Below, one piece after another: positions 1-9,282 of a DNA stretch of 64,000 nucleotides. Positions within the stretch are counted from its first letter, which is position 1, and each line of letters starts with the position of its first letter. The notes beneath the pieces are model-generated. The model worked only from the letters and a program-made list of their open reading frames with translations. It ran no database searches and was not told where the DNA came from. This DNA is from JAEUOS01 sp965279115 (GTDB lineage Bacteria > Pseudomonadota > Gammaproteobacteria > Burkholderiales > JAEUOS01). Location of the stretch: NCBI GenBank assembly GCA_965279115.1, contig OZ257137.1, positions 4,402,001 through 4,466,000 on the forward strand, read 5' to 3'. Made by a program: the position numbers and the translations under genes.

Positions 1-487
1 AATCCGCGGTGAAGCTTCCCGACTTGCCGCCGTGCTTTTCGAGCAGGCGGATGTCGGTCATGCGCATGCCGCGGTCGGCCGCCTTGCACATGTCGTAGAT
101 GGTGAGAAGGCCGACCTGCACGGCGGTGAGCGCCTCCATTTCAACACCGGTACGGCCGAGAGTCTCGACGGTGGCGGTGCAGCGTACCGAAGGCGGTGTT
201 GCCACGGTCCGGAATTCCACCGCGACCCGCGTCAGGGCGAGCGGATGGCAGAGCGGGATCAAATCGGCGGTGCGTTTTGCGCCCTGGATGGCCGCGATGC
301 GCGCGATCCCGATCACGTCGCCCTTCTTCGCGGTGCCGGATTCGATCAGGGCCAGTGTCGACGCGAGCATGTGGATGTCGCCCGTGGCGGTGGCGCGACG
401 CTGCGTTTCGGACTTTGCGCCGACATCAACCATGTGCGCCTGGCCCTGGCTGTCGAAGTGCGTGAGCGGCGAATCCGGATGGTTCAT
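1..487 (-). CDS. moaC: Cyclic pyranopterin monophosphate synthase MoaC (3' end cut by window edge)
   Basis: MoaC acts in molybdenum cofactor biosynthesis, converting the GTP-derived cyclic intermediate made by MoaA into cyclic pyranopterin monophosphate. The reverse strand reads from an ATG at 487 and carries the family hallmarks in order: AHMVDVGAK near residue 18, KKGDVIGIARIAAIQGAKRT, DLIPLCHPL, TGVEMEALTAV and YDMCKAADRGM. It reaches GGKSGSFTAD at the window edge, which aligns with the last residues of the roughly 160-residue family, so only a few codons are missing. The product supplies the cofactor that NapA, further along the window, needs. It is divergent from the protease gene at 589. 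Confidence 0.95.
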   Translation of the reverse strand, partial: MNHPDSPLTHFDSQGQAHMVDVGAKSETQRRATATGDIHMLASTLALIESGTAKKGDVIGIARIAAIQGAKRTADLIPLCHPLALTRVAVEFRTVATPPSVRCTATVETLGRTGVEMEALTAVQVGLLTIYDMCKAADRGMRMTDIRLLEKHGGKSGSFTAD

Positions 488-588
488 CGGGTGGCGAAAG
501 GCATCGGCTTGCGTTTTGCAACAAATTTCGTGGCGATTCCGGAAAACGTCATGTGGAACCTTGATTTTCAAAAGGTATCATAGCACCC

Positions 589-2136
589 ATGAAACGGCCT
601 TCCCGCGCCCGGCGCGGCCTTGCATTGTTGCTTTCGCTGCTGCTTGCCGTGGGGCCGTCGGGCGGCCAACTGGTCGATGCGCAAAACCTGCCTGACCTGG
701 GCGACGAATCGGCCGGTGCGTTGTCGCCGCAGATGGAGCGCCGCATTGGCGAGTCCTATTACCGCGACCTGCGCCGCGACTCCGCCTATCTGGATGACCC
801 CGAACTCAAGGCGTACTGCGAGGAACTCGGGCGCCGCCTGATCGCGGCCGGCCCCGATCCCGGCATGGACGTCGAGTTCTTCATGATGAAGGACCCGACC
901 ATCAACGCGTTTGCGATGCTGGGCGGGTACATCGGAGTCAACACCGGCCTCTTGATGGCGGCACAAAGCGAATCCGAGGCGGCCAGCGTGTTGGGGCATG
1001 AACTCGGTCACCTGACGCAGCGCCATATCGCGCGCAGCGTCAGCGCCGGGCAACGCAACTCCATGGTCAGCATGATCGCCATGGCGCTGGCCCTGCTGGC
1101 GGCGCGGTCCAATGGCCAGGCCGCGGCTGGCGCGATGATGGGAGCCCAGGCATTCCAGGTGCAGTCGCAACTGGCCTATTCGCGCGATTTCGAACGCGAG
1201 GCTGACCGGGTCGGGTTTGACACGCTGCAGAAGGCGGGTTTTGATGTCAGTGCGATGCCCGCGTTTTTCGAGCGCCTGCAGCGCGCCGGCAGGGCCTACG
1301 ACTCCAACGCGCCGGTATATGTCCGCAGCCACCCACTGACCACCGAGCGCATCGCCGACGTGCAGAACCGGGTTCAGGCGGTGCGCTATCGCCAGCATGT
1401 CGACAGCCTGTCTTTCCACCTGGCGCGCGCCAAATTGCGCGCGACCGCCGATGCCGGGGTCGACGGCGTGCGCGACACGCTCAAGTTTTTTTCCACCCAA
1501 TTGGCCGAGCGCAGCTACAGCAACGAAGCCGCGACCCGCTACGGCATGGCGCAGACCTATTTCGTCGGGCGCGACTTCAAGGCCGCGGCGCAGGCATTCG
1601 CGCTGATTCCTGCCGGCGTGGCCCATCCGATGATCGATGCCCTCGGTGCGCGCATCAAGACCGCGCAGGGTGACGCAGCCGGCGCCATCACCGCCTACCG
1701 CGCGGCGCTTGTGAAGTATCCGCGCACGCGCTACCTGGAACTCGCCCTGGTGGATGTCCTGCAAAGTGCGGGCCGGCATGCCGAGGCCCTCGAAATGCTG
1801 GCGGAACAGGCACGCCTGTTCCGCAGCGACCCGCGGGTGTTCGAGCTGCAGGCGCGTGGTTTCGCGGCAACCGGCAAGACCGCCTCGCAGCATCAGGCGC
1901 TCGGCGAGTTCTACGCGTTGACCAGCAGTCCGCAGGCGGCGCTGGAGCAGTTCCAGATTGCGCGCTGTTCGGGCGGCACCGATTTCTACCAGTCCTCGAT
2001 CATCGACACGCGCATCCGTGCGATGTGGGAGCGCATGATCGCCGACCGTGCCGACCGCGGCGAAGGCGACAAGGGGGCGTCCACCGGGCGCGGTCGCGGT
2101 CCGGAGCTCAATCAGGCGCCATTGCGTTGCCCTTAG
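589..2136 (+). CDS. Periplasmic M48 family metalloprotease with C-terminal TPR region (BepA/YfgC-like)
   Basis: Zinc metalloprotease predicted to act in the periplasm in outer-membrane protein quality control, as BepA does. Residues 1-32 form a signal peptide (basic start, Leu-rich core, ending near VDAQ). The HExxH motif is HELGH at residues 137-141 and the third zinc ligand is probably E202 in FEREAD. Residues from about 270 onward are helical and repeat-like (TPR), the arrangement of BepA, and 515 residues is a normal length for that family. The final 25 residues are charged and low complexity. It is convergent with the chrB-like gene. Family membership is clear; equivalence to BepA is inference. 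Confidence 0.9.
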   Translation: MKRPSRARRGLALLLSLLLAVGPSGGQLVDAQNLPDLGDESAGALSPQMERRIGESYYRDLRRDSAYLDDPELKAYCEELGRRLIAAGPDPGMDVEFFMMKDPTINAFAMLGGYIGVNTGLLMAAQSESEAASVLGHELGHLTQRHIARSVSAGQRNSMVSMIAMALALLAARSNGQAAAGAMMGAQAFQVQSQLAYSRDFEREADRVGFDTLQKAGFDVSAMPAFFERLQRAGRAYDSNAPVYVRSHPLTTERIADVQNRVQAVRYRQHVDSLSFHLARAKLRATADAGVDGVRDTLKFFSTQLAERSYSNEAATRYGMAQTYFVGRDFKAAAQAFALIPAGVAHPMIDALGARIKTAQGDAAGAITAYRAALVKYPRTRYLELALVDVLQSAGRHAEALEMLAEQARLFRSDPRVFELQARGFAATGKTASQHQALGEFYALTSSPQAALEQFQIARCSGGTDFYQSSIIDTRIRAMWERMIADRADRGEGDKGASTGRGRGPELNQAPLRCP

Positions 2137-2179
2137 TTGCCGCCGCGCTAGGCGCGTAGCGGGCTCCCTGACCCGTCCC

Positions 2180-3145
2180 CTAGGATTGCGGTGTTTCGAA
2201 GTAGGCGTCGTAGAGCAGGTCGAAGGTCTTTTCGGTTTCGGCGAATAGCTCTTCTTCGCCGGTCGCGCGTCGCTGCGCGCCCTGCAGGAGGGTCTCCACC
2301 CCGGCCGCTTCGGGGACCGTCTGCCCGCCAATGTCGAGGGCGTGAATGATGGTCGCGATCCGCGTCAATGCAGGATCCTTGGCCAGCCCGAATGATTCGA
2401 GCAGGACTTCGTAGGTGACCTGGGTCGCGGTATTGCAGAAAACGGCGCCCTCGAAGCCGAAGGTCACCGCGGTTCCAGGTGCGTTCTGGTCACGGTCTCC
2501 CCAGAACACCTTGCCTTCGGCGTCGATGAAGCGGCGGATCAGCCAGGCGCTCGCCAGCCGGTCGGCCCACAGCGGGCGACGCGTCACCCAGACGCGACGG
2601 AAGAATTTCTGGCGGGCGCGCATCTCCTGCGTGCTGCTGATGTCCTGGTCGCCGGGGAAGAGCTGCTTTCTGACTTCCGTGTCCATGGCGTCGATGGCCG
2701 CGGAAGCCTGGCGGCGCACTTCGCTGGGAAAAAAGTCCAGCGCGGAAATGGACTCGAACTCGCGCTTGAGCTTGATGAGCGAACGCGACAGGGTGGTCGG
2801 GTCGGACACGCCGAATCCGGCGCGCAGGGATTCGATGTTCTTGACCAGTTCGTGGTACCGGGCACTGCGGTCGAATAACGCCGAAAAGGCGCGCGTCTGT
2901 GCCGCATCGGAGGTGGTGTTGAGCAGGTAGCAGGTGCCGCCGCTCGCGGTCACGTGCTCCGCCAGCCGGGTCAGGCCCTGGCGCGAGGCCACGGTGTCGG
3001 GCAGGATGTAGGCGCTGTCGCCAAGCAACGCACACCCGAGGGACTCCAGCGTACGCAGGATGCGCATGCGGGCGGATGCTTCCTCGGGCAGGTTCGCCAC
3101 AAGAACAAGCCAACTGGAACTGCCGGCTCCCGGCGCTGCGGCCAT
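2180..3145 (-). CDS. chrB: ChrB-type chromate resistance protein
   Basis: 321 residues with both halves of ChrB. The N-terminal part (about 10-165) is the regulatory region seen in chromate-resistance ChrB proteins. The C-terminal part (about 180-315) is the ChrB domain, with VTRRPLWADRLASAWLIRRF, DRDQNAPGTAVTFGF, an ALDIGG segment and AETEKTFDLLYDAY. Characterised homologues sense chromate and regulate or help the ChrA efflux pump. No chrA is present within the window, so a role in chromate response here is inference; orphan ChrB proteins are common in proteobacteria. Tail-to-tail with the M48 protease gene. Confidence 0.85.
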   Translation of the reverse strand: MAAAPGAGSSSWLVLVANLPEEASARMRILRTLESLGCALLGDSAYILPDTVASRQGLTRLAEHVTASGGTCYLLNTTSDAAQTRAFSALFDRSARYHELVKNIESLRAGFGVSDPTTLSRSLIKLKREFESISALDFFPSEVRRQASAAIDAMDTEVRKQLFPGDQDISSTQEMRARQKFFRRVWVTRRPLWADRLASAWLIRRFIDAEGKVFWGDRDQNAPGTAVTFGFEGAVFCNTATQVTYEVLLESFGLAKDPALTRIATIIHALDIGGQTVPEAAGVETLLQGAQRRATGEEELFAETEKTFDLLYDAYFETPQS

Positions 3146-3285
3146 TCAGATCCCTCCGTTTTTCCGACCGCCATTATGCCGTTTCCGCACTTCTCGCGGG
3201 CCGGTCACGGGTTTGGCGCCTCCGCCCGGGCGAAACGCTAAACTAGCGCATTCCCGCCGCGACGGCGTGCCCAGAAAATGTTGCC

Positions 3286-3522
3286 ATGACCACCATGAAT
3301 TTCGACAAGGAAATCGACACCCGCGGACTGAACTGTCCGCTGCCAATCCTGCGCGCCAAGAAAGCCCTCGCGGATATCGACAGCGGCCAGATACTCAAGG
3401 TCACGGCAACCGACCCCGGATCGGTGCGCGATTTCGCCGCCTTCGCAAAGCAGACCGGCCATCCGCTGGTGGGCAGCGCCGAGGAAGGCAAGGAGTTCGT
3501 TTTTTTCCTGAAAAAGCGGTAA
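3286..3522 (+). CDS. tusA: Sulfur carrier protein TusA family
   Basis: 78-residue TusA/SirA-like protein. The family carries a persulfide on the conserved cysteine of the CPxP motif, here C17-P-L-P20 within DTRGLNCPLPILRAKKAL, and passes sulfur to tRNA thiolation, molybdenum-cofactor or dissimilatory sulfur pathways. The rest (SGQILKVTATDPGS, a helix, then GKEFVFFLKKR) fits the two-layer alpha/beta fold and the length is typical. It stands alone between divergent chrB and convergent valS, so the context does not choose among the roles. A sulfur-relay role alongside moaC is possible but not shown. Confidence 0.92.
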   Translation: MTTMNFDKEIDTRGLNCPLPILRAKKALADIDSGQILKVTATDPGSVRDFAAFAKQTGHPLVGSAEEGKEFVFFLKKR

Positions 3523-3531
3523 TCCCTGCCA

Positions 3532-3554
3532 CGGGCGGCGATCCGCGCCGCCCG
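3532..3554. terminator. GC-rich hairpin between convergent tusA and valS
   Basis: Perfect 9-bp inverted repeat (cgggcggcg / cgccgcccg) with a 5-base loop, placed 10 bases after the tusA stop and 11 bases before the valS stop on the other strand. It has no T tract on either strand, so an intrinsic bidirectional terminator is plausible but not certain. Confidence 0.5.
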
Positions 3555-3564
3555 CTGGCGCGAG

Positions 3565-6369
3565 TCATCCCAATTGCGCCAACTGCTCCCTGAGCTTGGC
3601 CAGCGTGGCCTCGAATCCGGCCACGCGGGTGCGCTCCTGCTGTACCACCGCGGCAGGCGCCCGCGCGGTGAAGCTCTCATTGGAAAGCTTGGTGTTCGCG
3701 CGGGCGATCTCGCCGGCGATACGGTCGACCTCCTTGGTCAGGCGCGCGCGTTCGGCGGCGATGTCGACCTTGATGTCGAGCATCAGGCGGGTGTTGCCGC
3801 ACACTGCTGCCGGCGCCGGGCCGGCGGGCAGGACTTCCGCCACCCGCACTTCCGATAGCCGGGCGATCGATTGCATGGCCGCGGCATGACGCGCCACCAG
3901 GGCGGTGTCTCCCGCCGCGATGAGGACCACCTTTTCGGCCGGCGAGATGCCGGACTCCCCGCGCAGGTTGCGCACCGCGTTGATCACCTCCTTCAAGGCG
4001 GCTACCTCGGCATCGGCCGCGGGGTCGATGCGCTCCGGCTGCGCGCGCGGGAATGGCGCCACGCAGATGCTCGCGCCATCCTTGCCGGCCAGGGCCTTGA
4101 CCGATTGCCAGAGCTCCTCGGTAATGAAGGGAATCACCGGGTGGGCCAGACGCAAGGTGGCTTCCAGCACACGGATGAGGGTGCGTCGGGTGCCGCGCTG
4201 CACCGCTTCGTCGGCAGAGGCGAGCTGTGACTTCGCCAGTTCGACGTACCAGTCGCAATACTCGTCCCACACAAACCGGTAGAGCGCAGTGGCCACGTTG
4301 TCGAGGCGGTATTCGGCGAAACCGCTTGCAACCGCGCCCTCGGTGCGCTGCAGTTCGCCTATGATCCAGCGGTCCGCGGGCGAAAGCGTTACGGGCAGGC
4401 TCTCGTCGAGACCCACATCGCGACCCTCGCAATTCATCAGTACAAAGCGGGTGGCGTTCCACAGCTTGTTGCAGAAATTGCGGTAACCCTCGCAGCGCTT
4501 GAGGTCGAAGTTGATATTGCGGCCCAGGGTCGCGTAGGCGGCCATGGTGAAGCGCAACGCGTCGGTGCCAAACGCGGGAATGCCGGCGGGATACTCCTTG
4601 CGGGTCTTCTTCGTGATGGAGTCCGCCTGCTTGGGATTCATCAGGCCGACGGTGCGCTTGGCCACCAGGTCGTCGAGCGCGATGCCGTCGATCAGGTCCA
4701 CCGGGTCCAGGGTATTGCCCTTGGACTTGCTCATCTTCTGGCCTTCGGCGTCGCGGATCAGGCCGTGTACATAGACATGCTTGAACGGCACGCGGCCGGT
4801 GAAATGGGTCGTCATCATGATCATGCGCGCGACCCAGAAGAAGATGATGTCGAAACCGGTGACCAGCACCGAGGATGGCAGATACAGGTCGTAGGCCGAC
4901 TTGTCCTCGCCCTGCGGATCAGGCCAGCCGAGGGTGGAAAAGCACACCAGGGCCGAGGAAAACCAGGTGTCGAGCACGTCGTCGTCGCGGCGCAATTCGC
5001 CTGCGTAGCCGGCGGCGGCGGCTTGCAAGCGGGCCTCGGCTTCATCGCGCGCCACGAAGATGCGGCCGCCGTCGCCGTACCAGGCCGGAATGCGGTGCCC
5101 CCACCAGAGCTGGCGCGAAATGCACCAGTCCTGGATGTTCTCCAGCCACTGGTTGTAGGTGGTGGTCCAGTTCTCCGGGAAGAACTTCACCGAACCGTCG
5201 GCCACCACGTCGAGCGAGGCCTGGGTGATGCTCTTGCCCGAGGGGCCGGGCTTGGTCATGGCGACGAACCACTGGTCGGTGAGCATGGGTTCGATCACGG
5301 CATTGGTGCGGTCCCCGCGCGGCACCATCAGCTTGTGCGGCTTGACCGATTCGAGAAAACCCTGCGCCTCCAGGTCGGCCACCACCTTCTTGCGTGCCAC
5401 GAAGCGGTCCAGGCCATGGTACGCGGGCGGCGCGTTTGCGGAGATCTTCGCATCGAGCGTGAAGATCTCGATCTGCGGCAGGTTGTGGCGCTGGCCCACC
5501 GCGTTGTCGTTGAAGTCGTGCGCGGGTGTCACCTTCACGCAACCGGTACCGAATTCACGGTCGACGTAGTCGTCGGCAATGACAGGAATCTCGCGATCGG
5601 TCAGCGGCAACTTGACGTTTTTGCCGACCAGGTGGCGGTAGCGTTCGTCTTCCGGATGCACCATCACCGCCACGTCGCCCAGCATGGTTTCCGGGCGCGT
5701 GGTGGCCACGGTAAGGTGGCCGCTGCCGTCGGCCAGCGGGTAGCGGATCTGCCACAGGCTGCCGTCTTCTTCCTCGCTCACCACTTCGAGGTCGGACACG
5801 GCCGTGCCCAGCACCGGGTCCCAGTTGACCAGGCGCTTGCCGCGATAGATCAGGCCCTCTTCGAAGAGCCGGACGAATACCTCGACGACCGCCCTGGACA
5901 GCTTGTCGTCCATGGTGAAGTACTCGCGGTTCCAGTCGCAGGAATCGCCCAGCCGGCGCATCTGGCGGGTGATGGCGCCGCCGGACAGTTCCTTCCACTC
6001 CCAGACCTTTTCGACGAACTTTTCGCGGCCGAGGTCATGGCGCGACACCTTCTGCGCGTCGAGTTGCCGTTCCACCACGATCTGGGTAGCGATGCCGGCA
6101 TGGTCGGTGCCCGGCAGCCACAGGGTAGGCGCGCCCAGCATGCGGTGGTAGCGGGTGAGTGCATCCATCACCGTCTGGTTGAAAGCATGTCCCATGTGCA
6201 GCGTGCCGGTGACATTCGGTGGCGGCAACTGGATCGAAAACGGCGCGGTTTGCGTCGCCGAGACGGCTTGCGTGCCCTCGCGAAAGTAGCCGGCGGACTC
6301 CCACACCGGGTACCAGCGCGCCTCGATGGCGGCGGGATCAAAACTCTTGCTCAATTCATTTTGCGACAT
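3565..6369 (-). CDS. valS: Valyl-tRNA synthetase
   Basis: Class Ia aminoacyl-tRNA synthetase charging tRNA-Val. With the start at 6369 the protein is 934 residues and begins MSQNELSKSFDP, like other bacterial ValS. The HIGH signature is HMGH at 58-61 (PNVTGTLHMGH) and the KMSKS loop is at 545-549. Between them are the editing CP1 domain and the WWGHRIPAWY segment; the C terminus is the usual coiled-coil arm (about 865-934). An upstream ATG at 6453 would add 28 residues with no family support, so 6369 is preferred even though its ribosome-binding site is weak. Long open frames on the opposite strand here are composition artefacts. Confidence 0.97.
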   Translation of the reverse strand: MSQNELSKSFDPAAIEARWYPVWESAGYFREGTQAVSATQTAPFSIQLPPPNVTGTLHMGHAFNQTVMDALTRYHRMLGAPTLWLPGTDHAGIATQIVVERQLDAQKVSRHDLGREKFVEKVWEWKELSGGAITRQMRRLGDSCDWNREYFTMDDKLSRAVVEVFVRLFEEGLIYRGKRLVNWDPVLGTAVSDLEVVSEEEDGSLWQIRYPLADGSGHLTVATTRPETMLGDVAVMVHPEDERYRHLVGKNVKLPLTDREIPVIADDYVDREFGTGCVKVTPAHDFNDNAVGQRHNLPQIEIFTLDAKISANAPPAYHGLDRFVARKKVVADLEAQGFLESVKPHKLMVPRGDRTNAVIEPMLTDQWFVAMTKPGPSGKSITQASLDVVADGSVKFFPENWTTTYNQWLENIQDWCISRQLWWGHRIPAWYGDGGRIFVARDEAEARLQAAAAGYAGELRRDDDVLDTWFSSALVCFSTLGWPDPQGEDKSAYDLYLPSSVLVTGFDIIFFWVARMIMMTTHFTGRVPFKHVYVHGLIRDAEGQKMSKSKGNTLDPVDLIDGIALDDLVAKRTVGLMNPKQADSITKKTRKEYPAGIPAFGTDALRFTMAAYATLGRNINFDLKRCEGYRNFCNKLWNATRFVLMNCEGRDVGLDESLPVTLSPADRWIIGELQRTEGAVASGFAEYRLDNVATALYRFVWDEYCDWYVELAKSQLASADEAVQRGTRRTLIRVLEATLRLAHPVIPFITEELWQSVKALAGKDGASICVAPFPRAQPERIDPAADAEVAALKEVINAVRNLRGESGISPAEKVVLIAAGDTALVARHAAAMQSIARLSEVRVAEVLPAGPAPAAVCGNTRLMLDIKVDIAAERARLTKEVDRIAGEIARANTKLSNESFTARAPAAVVQQERTRVAGFEATLAKLREQLAQLG

Positions 6370-6464
6370 GTCGTGATGTCCGGGCTCAATAGGAAATACT
6401 GGGGGGCAGGCGAGTGCCTGGCAGTCGACGCAAGGGTCGATGCTGCGCTGCAAAAAGAACGATT

Positions 6465-7541
6465 TTACCTGCTGTCGGGCGGGTTCAGGTCGTAGCGCGT
6501 GGCCACCATCGTGAGAGCGCCGTCGCGACCGAGAATGCGTATTTTTGCCGGCAGCCAGCCGTTTTCCGGCGACAGCCAGACCTGGATGCCGCCGGTTCCG
6601 TCGGGGCGGCGGAAGTCGTAGAAGCGGGTGACGCGCGTGCCGGACTCCGCGGCCAGGTTTTCCTCGCGCTTTGCCACCAGACGGATCTCCTCGACCGTGT
6701 CGCGGTTCGACAGGGTGAATGGAGCGCCGACGTTGATGTCCGGATTGAACGCCAGGTCATAGGTCAGGCTCATGATGTCCGCGGCCTGCCCGGCAAGCGC
6801 GAGGGTCTTGCGATTGCCGTTGGCCTCCTCGACAAATGCGGATTTCTCGTTAGCGGAGAAGTCCACAGTGGTCCTGCGCTTGTTGCGCTCATCCACATAG
6901 CGTTCCGGGCGCAGTCCGTCCGCCGACACGACACCGCTGCTCTCAAGAAGAATGGAGCCGAGCGTGAAAAACAGCGCCTTGGCCTCGGCGGTAAGCAATA
7001 CCCGGTAGCGCCCGTCCGCCATTTCCCATTGCTGCGTGGCCCACACCTTGTAGTTGTTCGACTCCAGCGTGAGTTCGAGCGCGATGGTGGCGCGCCGCGG
7101 CAGCGGAACGACCTTATCGGCGCGCGGCGCGGGCGTCGCTGGTGAAGGTGGTGGGGCTGCTGCCGCTTCCGCCGCCGGCGCGGGTGTTGCGGGCGGAGCA
7201 GGCGGCGGCGCCTCCGCCGGGGCAATTGCCGGCGCCGTCGCCTGGGCAATGGCAGGGGATTCCGGAGCGATGGCAGAGGCTGGCGTGGGTGGCTTGGCAG
7301 CCGGCTTGCGGCGCACCGGCGGTGCAGGGGGCGGTGGCGACGGCGCAGGCGGGGCTTCTGCGAGCCGCGCGCGCACCACCAGTGGCGCGGGCTCCGCGTT
7401 GCTGGTCCAGTGGAACACGTCCGCCAGGCCGCGCATCGCGCCACTGACAAACAGGACATGCACGCACAGCGAACCTGCGACGGCAATCGCCACGCGCACT
7501 GCCATGCGCGGCAGCGTCGGCTTGAAGGATTCGGGCGTCAT
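6465..7541 (-). CDS. DUF3108 domain-containing membrane-anchored protein with Pro/Ala-rich linker
   Basis: 358 residues in three parts: a single N-terminal membrane segment at about 15-33, a long proline/alanine-rich stretch (about 50-145) like the periplasm-spanning part of TonB-type proteins, and a C-terminal beta-rich DUF3108 domain (about 150-350; motifs YRVLLTAEAKALFF, LRPERYVDERNKRRTTVDF, QAADIMSLTYDLAFN, GWLPAKIRI). The topology puts the DUF3108 domain in the periplasm. Function is unknown; the family is common in Burkholderiales. It follows valS on the same strand with a 95-base gap, so cotranscription is uncertain. An alternative start is Met13. Confidence 0.8.
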   Translation of the reverse strand: MTPESFKPTLPRMAVRVAIAVAGSLCVHVLFVSGAMRGLADVFHWTSNAEPAPLVVRARLAEAPPAPSPPPPAPPVRRKPAAKPPTPASAIAPESPAIAQATAPAIAPAEAPPPAPPATPAPAAEAAAAPPPSPATPAPRADKVVPLPRRATIALELTLESNNYKVWATQQWEMADGRYRVLLTAEAKALFFTLGSILLESSGVVSADGLRPERYVDERNKRRTTVDFSANEKSAFVEEANGNRKTLALAGQAADIMSLTYDLAFNPDINVGAPFTLSNRDTVEEIRLVAKREENLAAESGTRVTRFYDFRRPDGTGGIQVWLSPENGWLPAKIRILGRDGALTMVATRYDLNPPDSR

Positions 7542-7631
7542 GCGCGGCGCCTAAGCACGGCCCATGGCGCGTTGCGGCGCGGCGATGTTCATTACAATCG
7601 CCATCATACTGACAATGGATGCGAGACAAGC

Positions 7632-9269
7632 ATGACGGGCATTTACGAGCAGGGTCTTCCCAGAACGCCGGCCAACCATGTGCCGTTGACGCCTTTGTCG
7701 TTTATCGCGCGCACCGCCGCCGTCTATCCACATCGCACTGCCGTGATTCACGGCGACTTGCGGCGCACATGGGGTGAAACCTACGCGCGCAGCCGGTGCC
7801 TGGCATCCGCCCTGGCCGCTGCCGGCGTGGTCCCGGGGGATACGGTGGCGGTGATGCTGCCGAACACGCCGCCGATGGTGGAGGCGCATTTCGGCATTCC
7901 CATGACCGGCGCGGTGATCAACGCATTGAATACGCGCCTGGACGCCGCGGCCATCGCTTTCATGCTGGATCACAGCGAGACGAAGGTGGTGCTGGTGGAC
8001 CGGGAATTCTCGGCCACCATGAAAGCGGCGCTGGCGCTTGCCAAGGTGGCGCCGCTGGTGATCGATGTGGACGATGCCGAGTACCAAGGCGCGGGTGAGC
8101 GGATCGGAAAGACGGAGTACGAGGCGTTCACCGCCGCCGGCGATCCCGCATATGCCTGGCGCCACCCGGCCGATGAGTGGGAAGCGATCGCGCTGGGGTA
8201 CACCTCCGGCACCACCGGAAACCCCAAGGGGGTGGTGACCCACCATCGCGGGGCCTACCTCAACGCCACCTCCAACATCGTGGTGTGGACGATGCCGCAT
8301 TTCGCCACCTACTTGTGGACCCTGCCGATGTTCCACTGCAACGGCTGGTGTTTCCCGTGGACCCTGGCGGAGATCGCCGGCACCAACGTCTGCCTGCGCA
8401 AGGTCGAGGCCAAGGCGGTGCTCGACGCGATCCGCATCCACAAAGTGTCGCACTATTGCGGCGCGCCGATCGTCCACAGCACCATCATCAACGCGCCGGT
8501 GGAACTGCGCGCCGGGATAGATCACAAGGTGAGCGCCATGGTGGCTGGCGCCGCGCCGCCGGCGGCCATGATCGAGGGCATGGAACGCATGGGCTTCGAC
8601 CTGACGCATGTGTATGGTCTTACCGAGGTCTATGGTCCGGCGGCGGTATGCGCGAAACAGCCGGAATGGGCGGATCTGGGCATCAGCGAGCGCGCGCGCC
8701 TGATGGGCCGCCAGGGCGTGCCCTACACCCTGCAGGAGGCCGTCGACGTGCTCGATCCCAAGACCATGCAGCCGGTGCCGCGCGACGGCGAAACCATGGG
8801 CGAGATCATGTTCCGCGGCAACATCGCCATGAAGGGCTACCTGAAGAACGAGAAGGCCACCCAGGAGGCGTTTGCCGGTGGCTGGTTCCACACCGGTGAC
8901 CTCGCGGTCGCCTACCCGGATGGCTATGTGAAGATCCGCGACCGCAGCAAGGACGTCATCATCTCCGGCGGCGAGAACATTTCATCCATCGAAGTCGAGG
9001 ACGTGATCTATAGCCATCCCGCGGTACTGGCATGCGCGGTGGTGGCAACGCCGGACCCCAAGTGGGGTGAAACCCCGTGTGCGTTCGTCGAACTCAAGGC
9101 AGGCAGCACGGTGACCGAGGCGGAACTCATCGCCCATTGCCGGGCGGCGCTGGCGCATTTCAAGGCCCCGCGCCGGGTGGTGTTCGGGGAACTGCCCAAG
9201 ACCTCCACCGGAAAGATTCAGAAATTTGTCTTGCGCGAGAAGGCCCGCTCGGCCGCCGCGATCGAATAG
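7632..9269 (+). CDS. Acyl-CoA synthetase (AMP-forming fatty/aryl acid-CoA ligase family)
   Basis: ANL-superfamily ligase that activates a carboxylic acid to its CoA thioester through an acyl-AMP. From the ATG at 7632 (545 residues) it starts MTGIYEQGLPRTPANHVPLTP, typical of the medium-chain/DmdB-like acyl-CoA synthetase group. Visible motifs are the P-loop-like YTSGTTGNPKGVV near 195, the A5-type YGLTEVYG near 335, the hinge region DRSKDVIISGGENIS near 440 and the catalytic lysine in KTSTGKIQK near the C terminus. The next gene, a crotonase, starts 13 bases downstream, so the two probably act on the same acyl-CoA. The acid substrate cannot be read from sequence. Confidence 0.9.
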   Translation: MTGIYEQGLPRTPANHVPLTPLSFIARTAAVYPHRTAVIHGDLRRTWGETYARSRCLASALAAAGVVPGDTVAVMLPNTPPMVEAHFGIPMTGAVINALNTRLDAAAIAFMLDHSETKVVLVDREFSATMKAALALAKVAPLVIDVDDAEYQGAGERIGKTEYEAFTAAGDPAYAWRHPADEWEAIALGYTSGTTGNPKGVVTHHRGAYLNATSNIVVWTMPHFATYLWTLPMFHCNGWCFPWTLAEIAGTNVCLRKVEAKAVLDAIRIHKVSHYCGAPIVHSTIINAPVELRAGIDHKVSAMVAGAAPPAAMIEGMERMGFDLTHVYGLTEVYGPAAVCAKQPEWADLGISERARLMGRQGVPYTLQEAVDVLDPKTMQPVPRDGETMGEIMFRGNIAMKGYLKNEKATQEAFAGGWFHTGDLAVAYPDGYVKIRDRSKDVIISGGENISSIEVEDVIYSHPAVLACAVVATPDPKWGETPCAFVELKAGSTVTEAELIAHCRAALAHFKAPRRVVFGELPKTSTGKIQKFVLREKARSAAAIE

Positions 9270-9282
9270 GGAGAACACCATC

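Noticed and set aside
4765..6495. 576-codon open frame on the forward strand opposite valS
   Set aside because: Antisense shadow produced by high GC; no family features, while valS is unmistakable.
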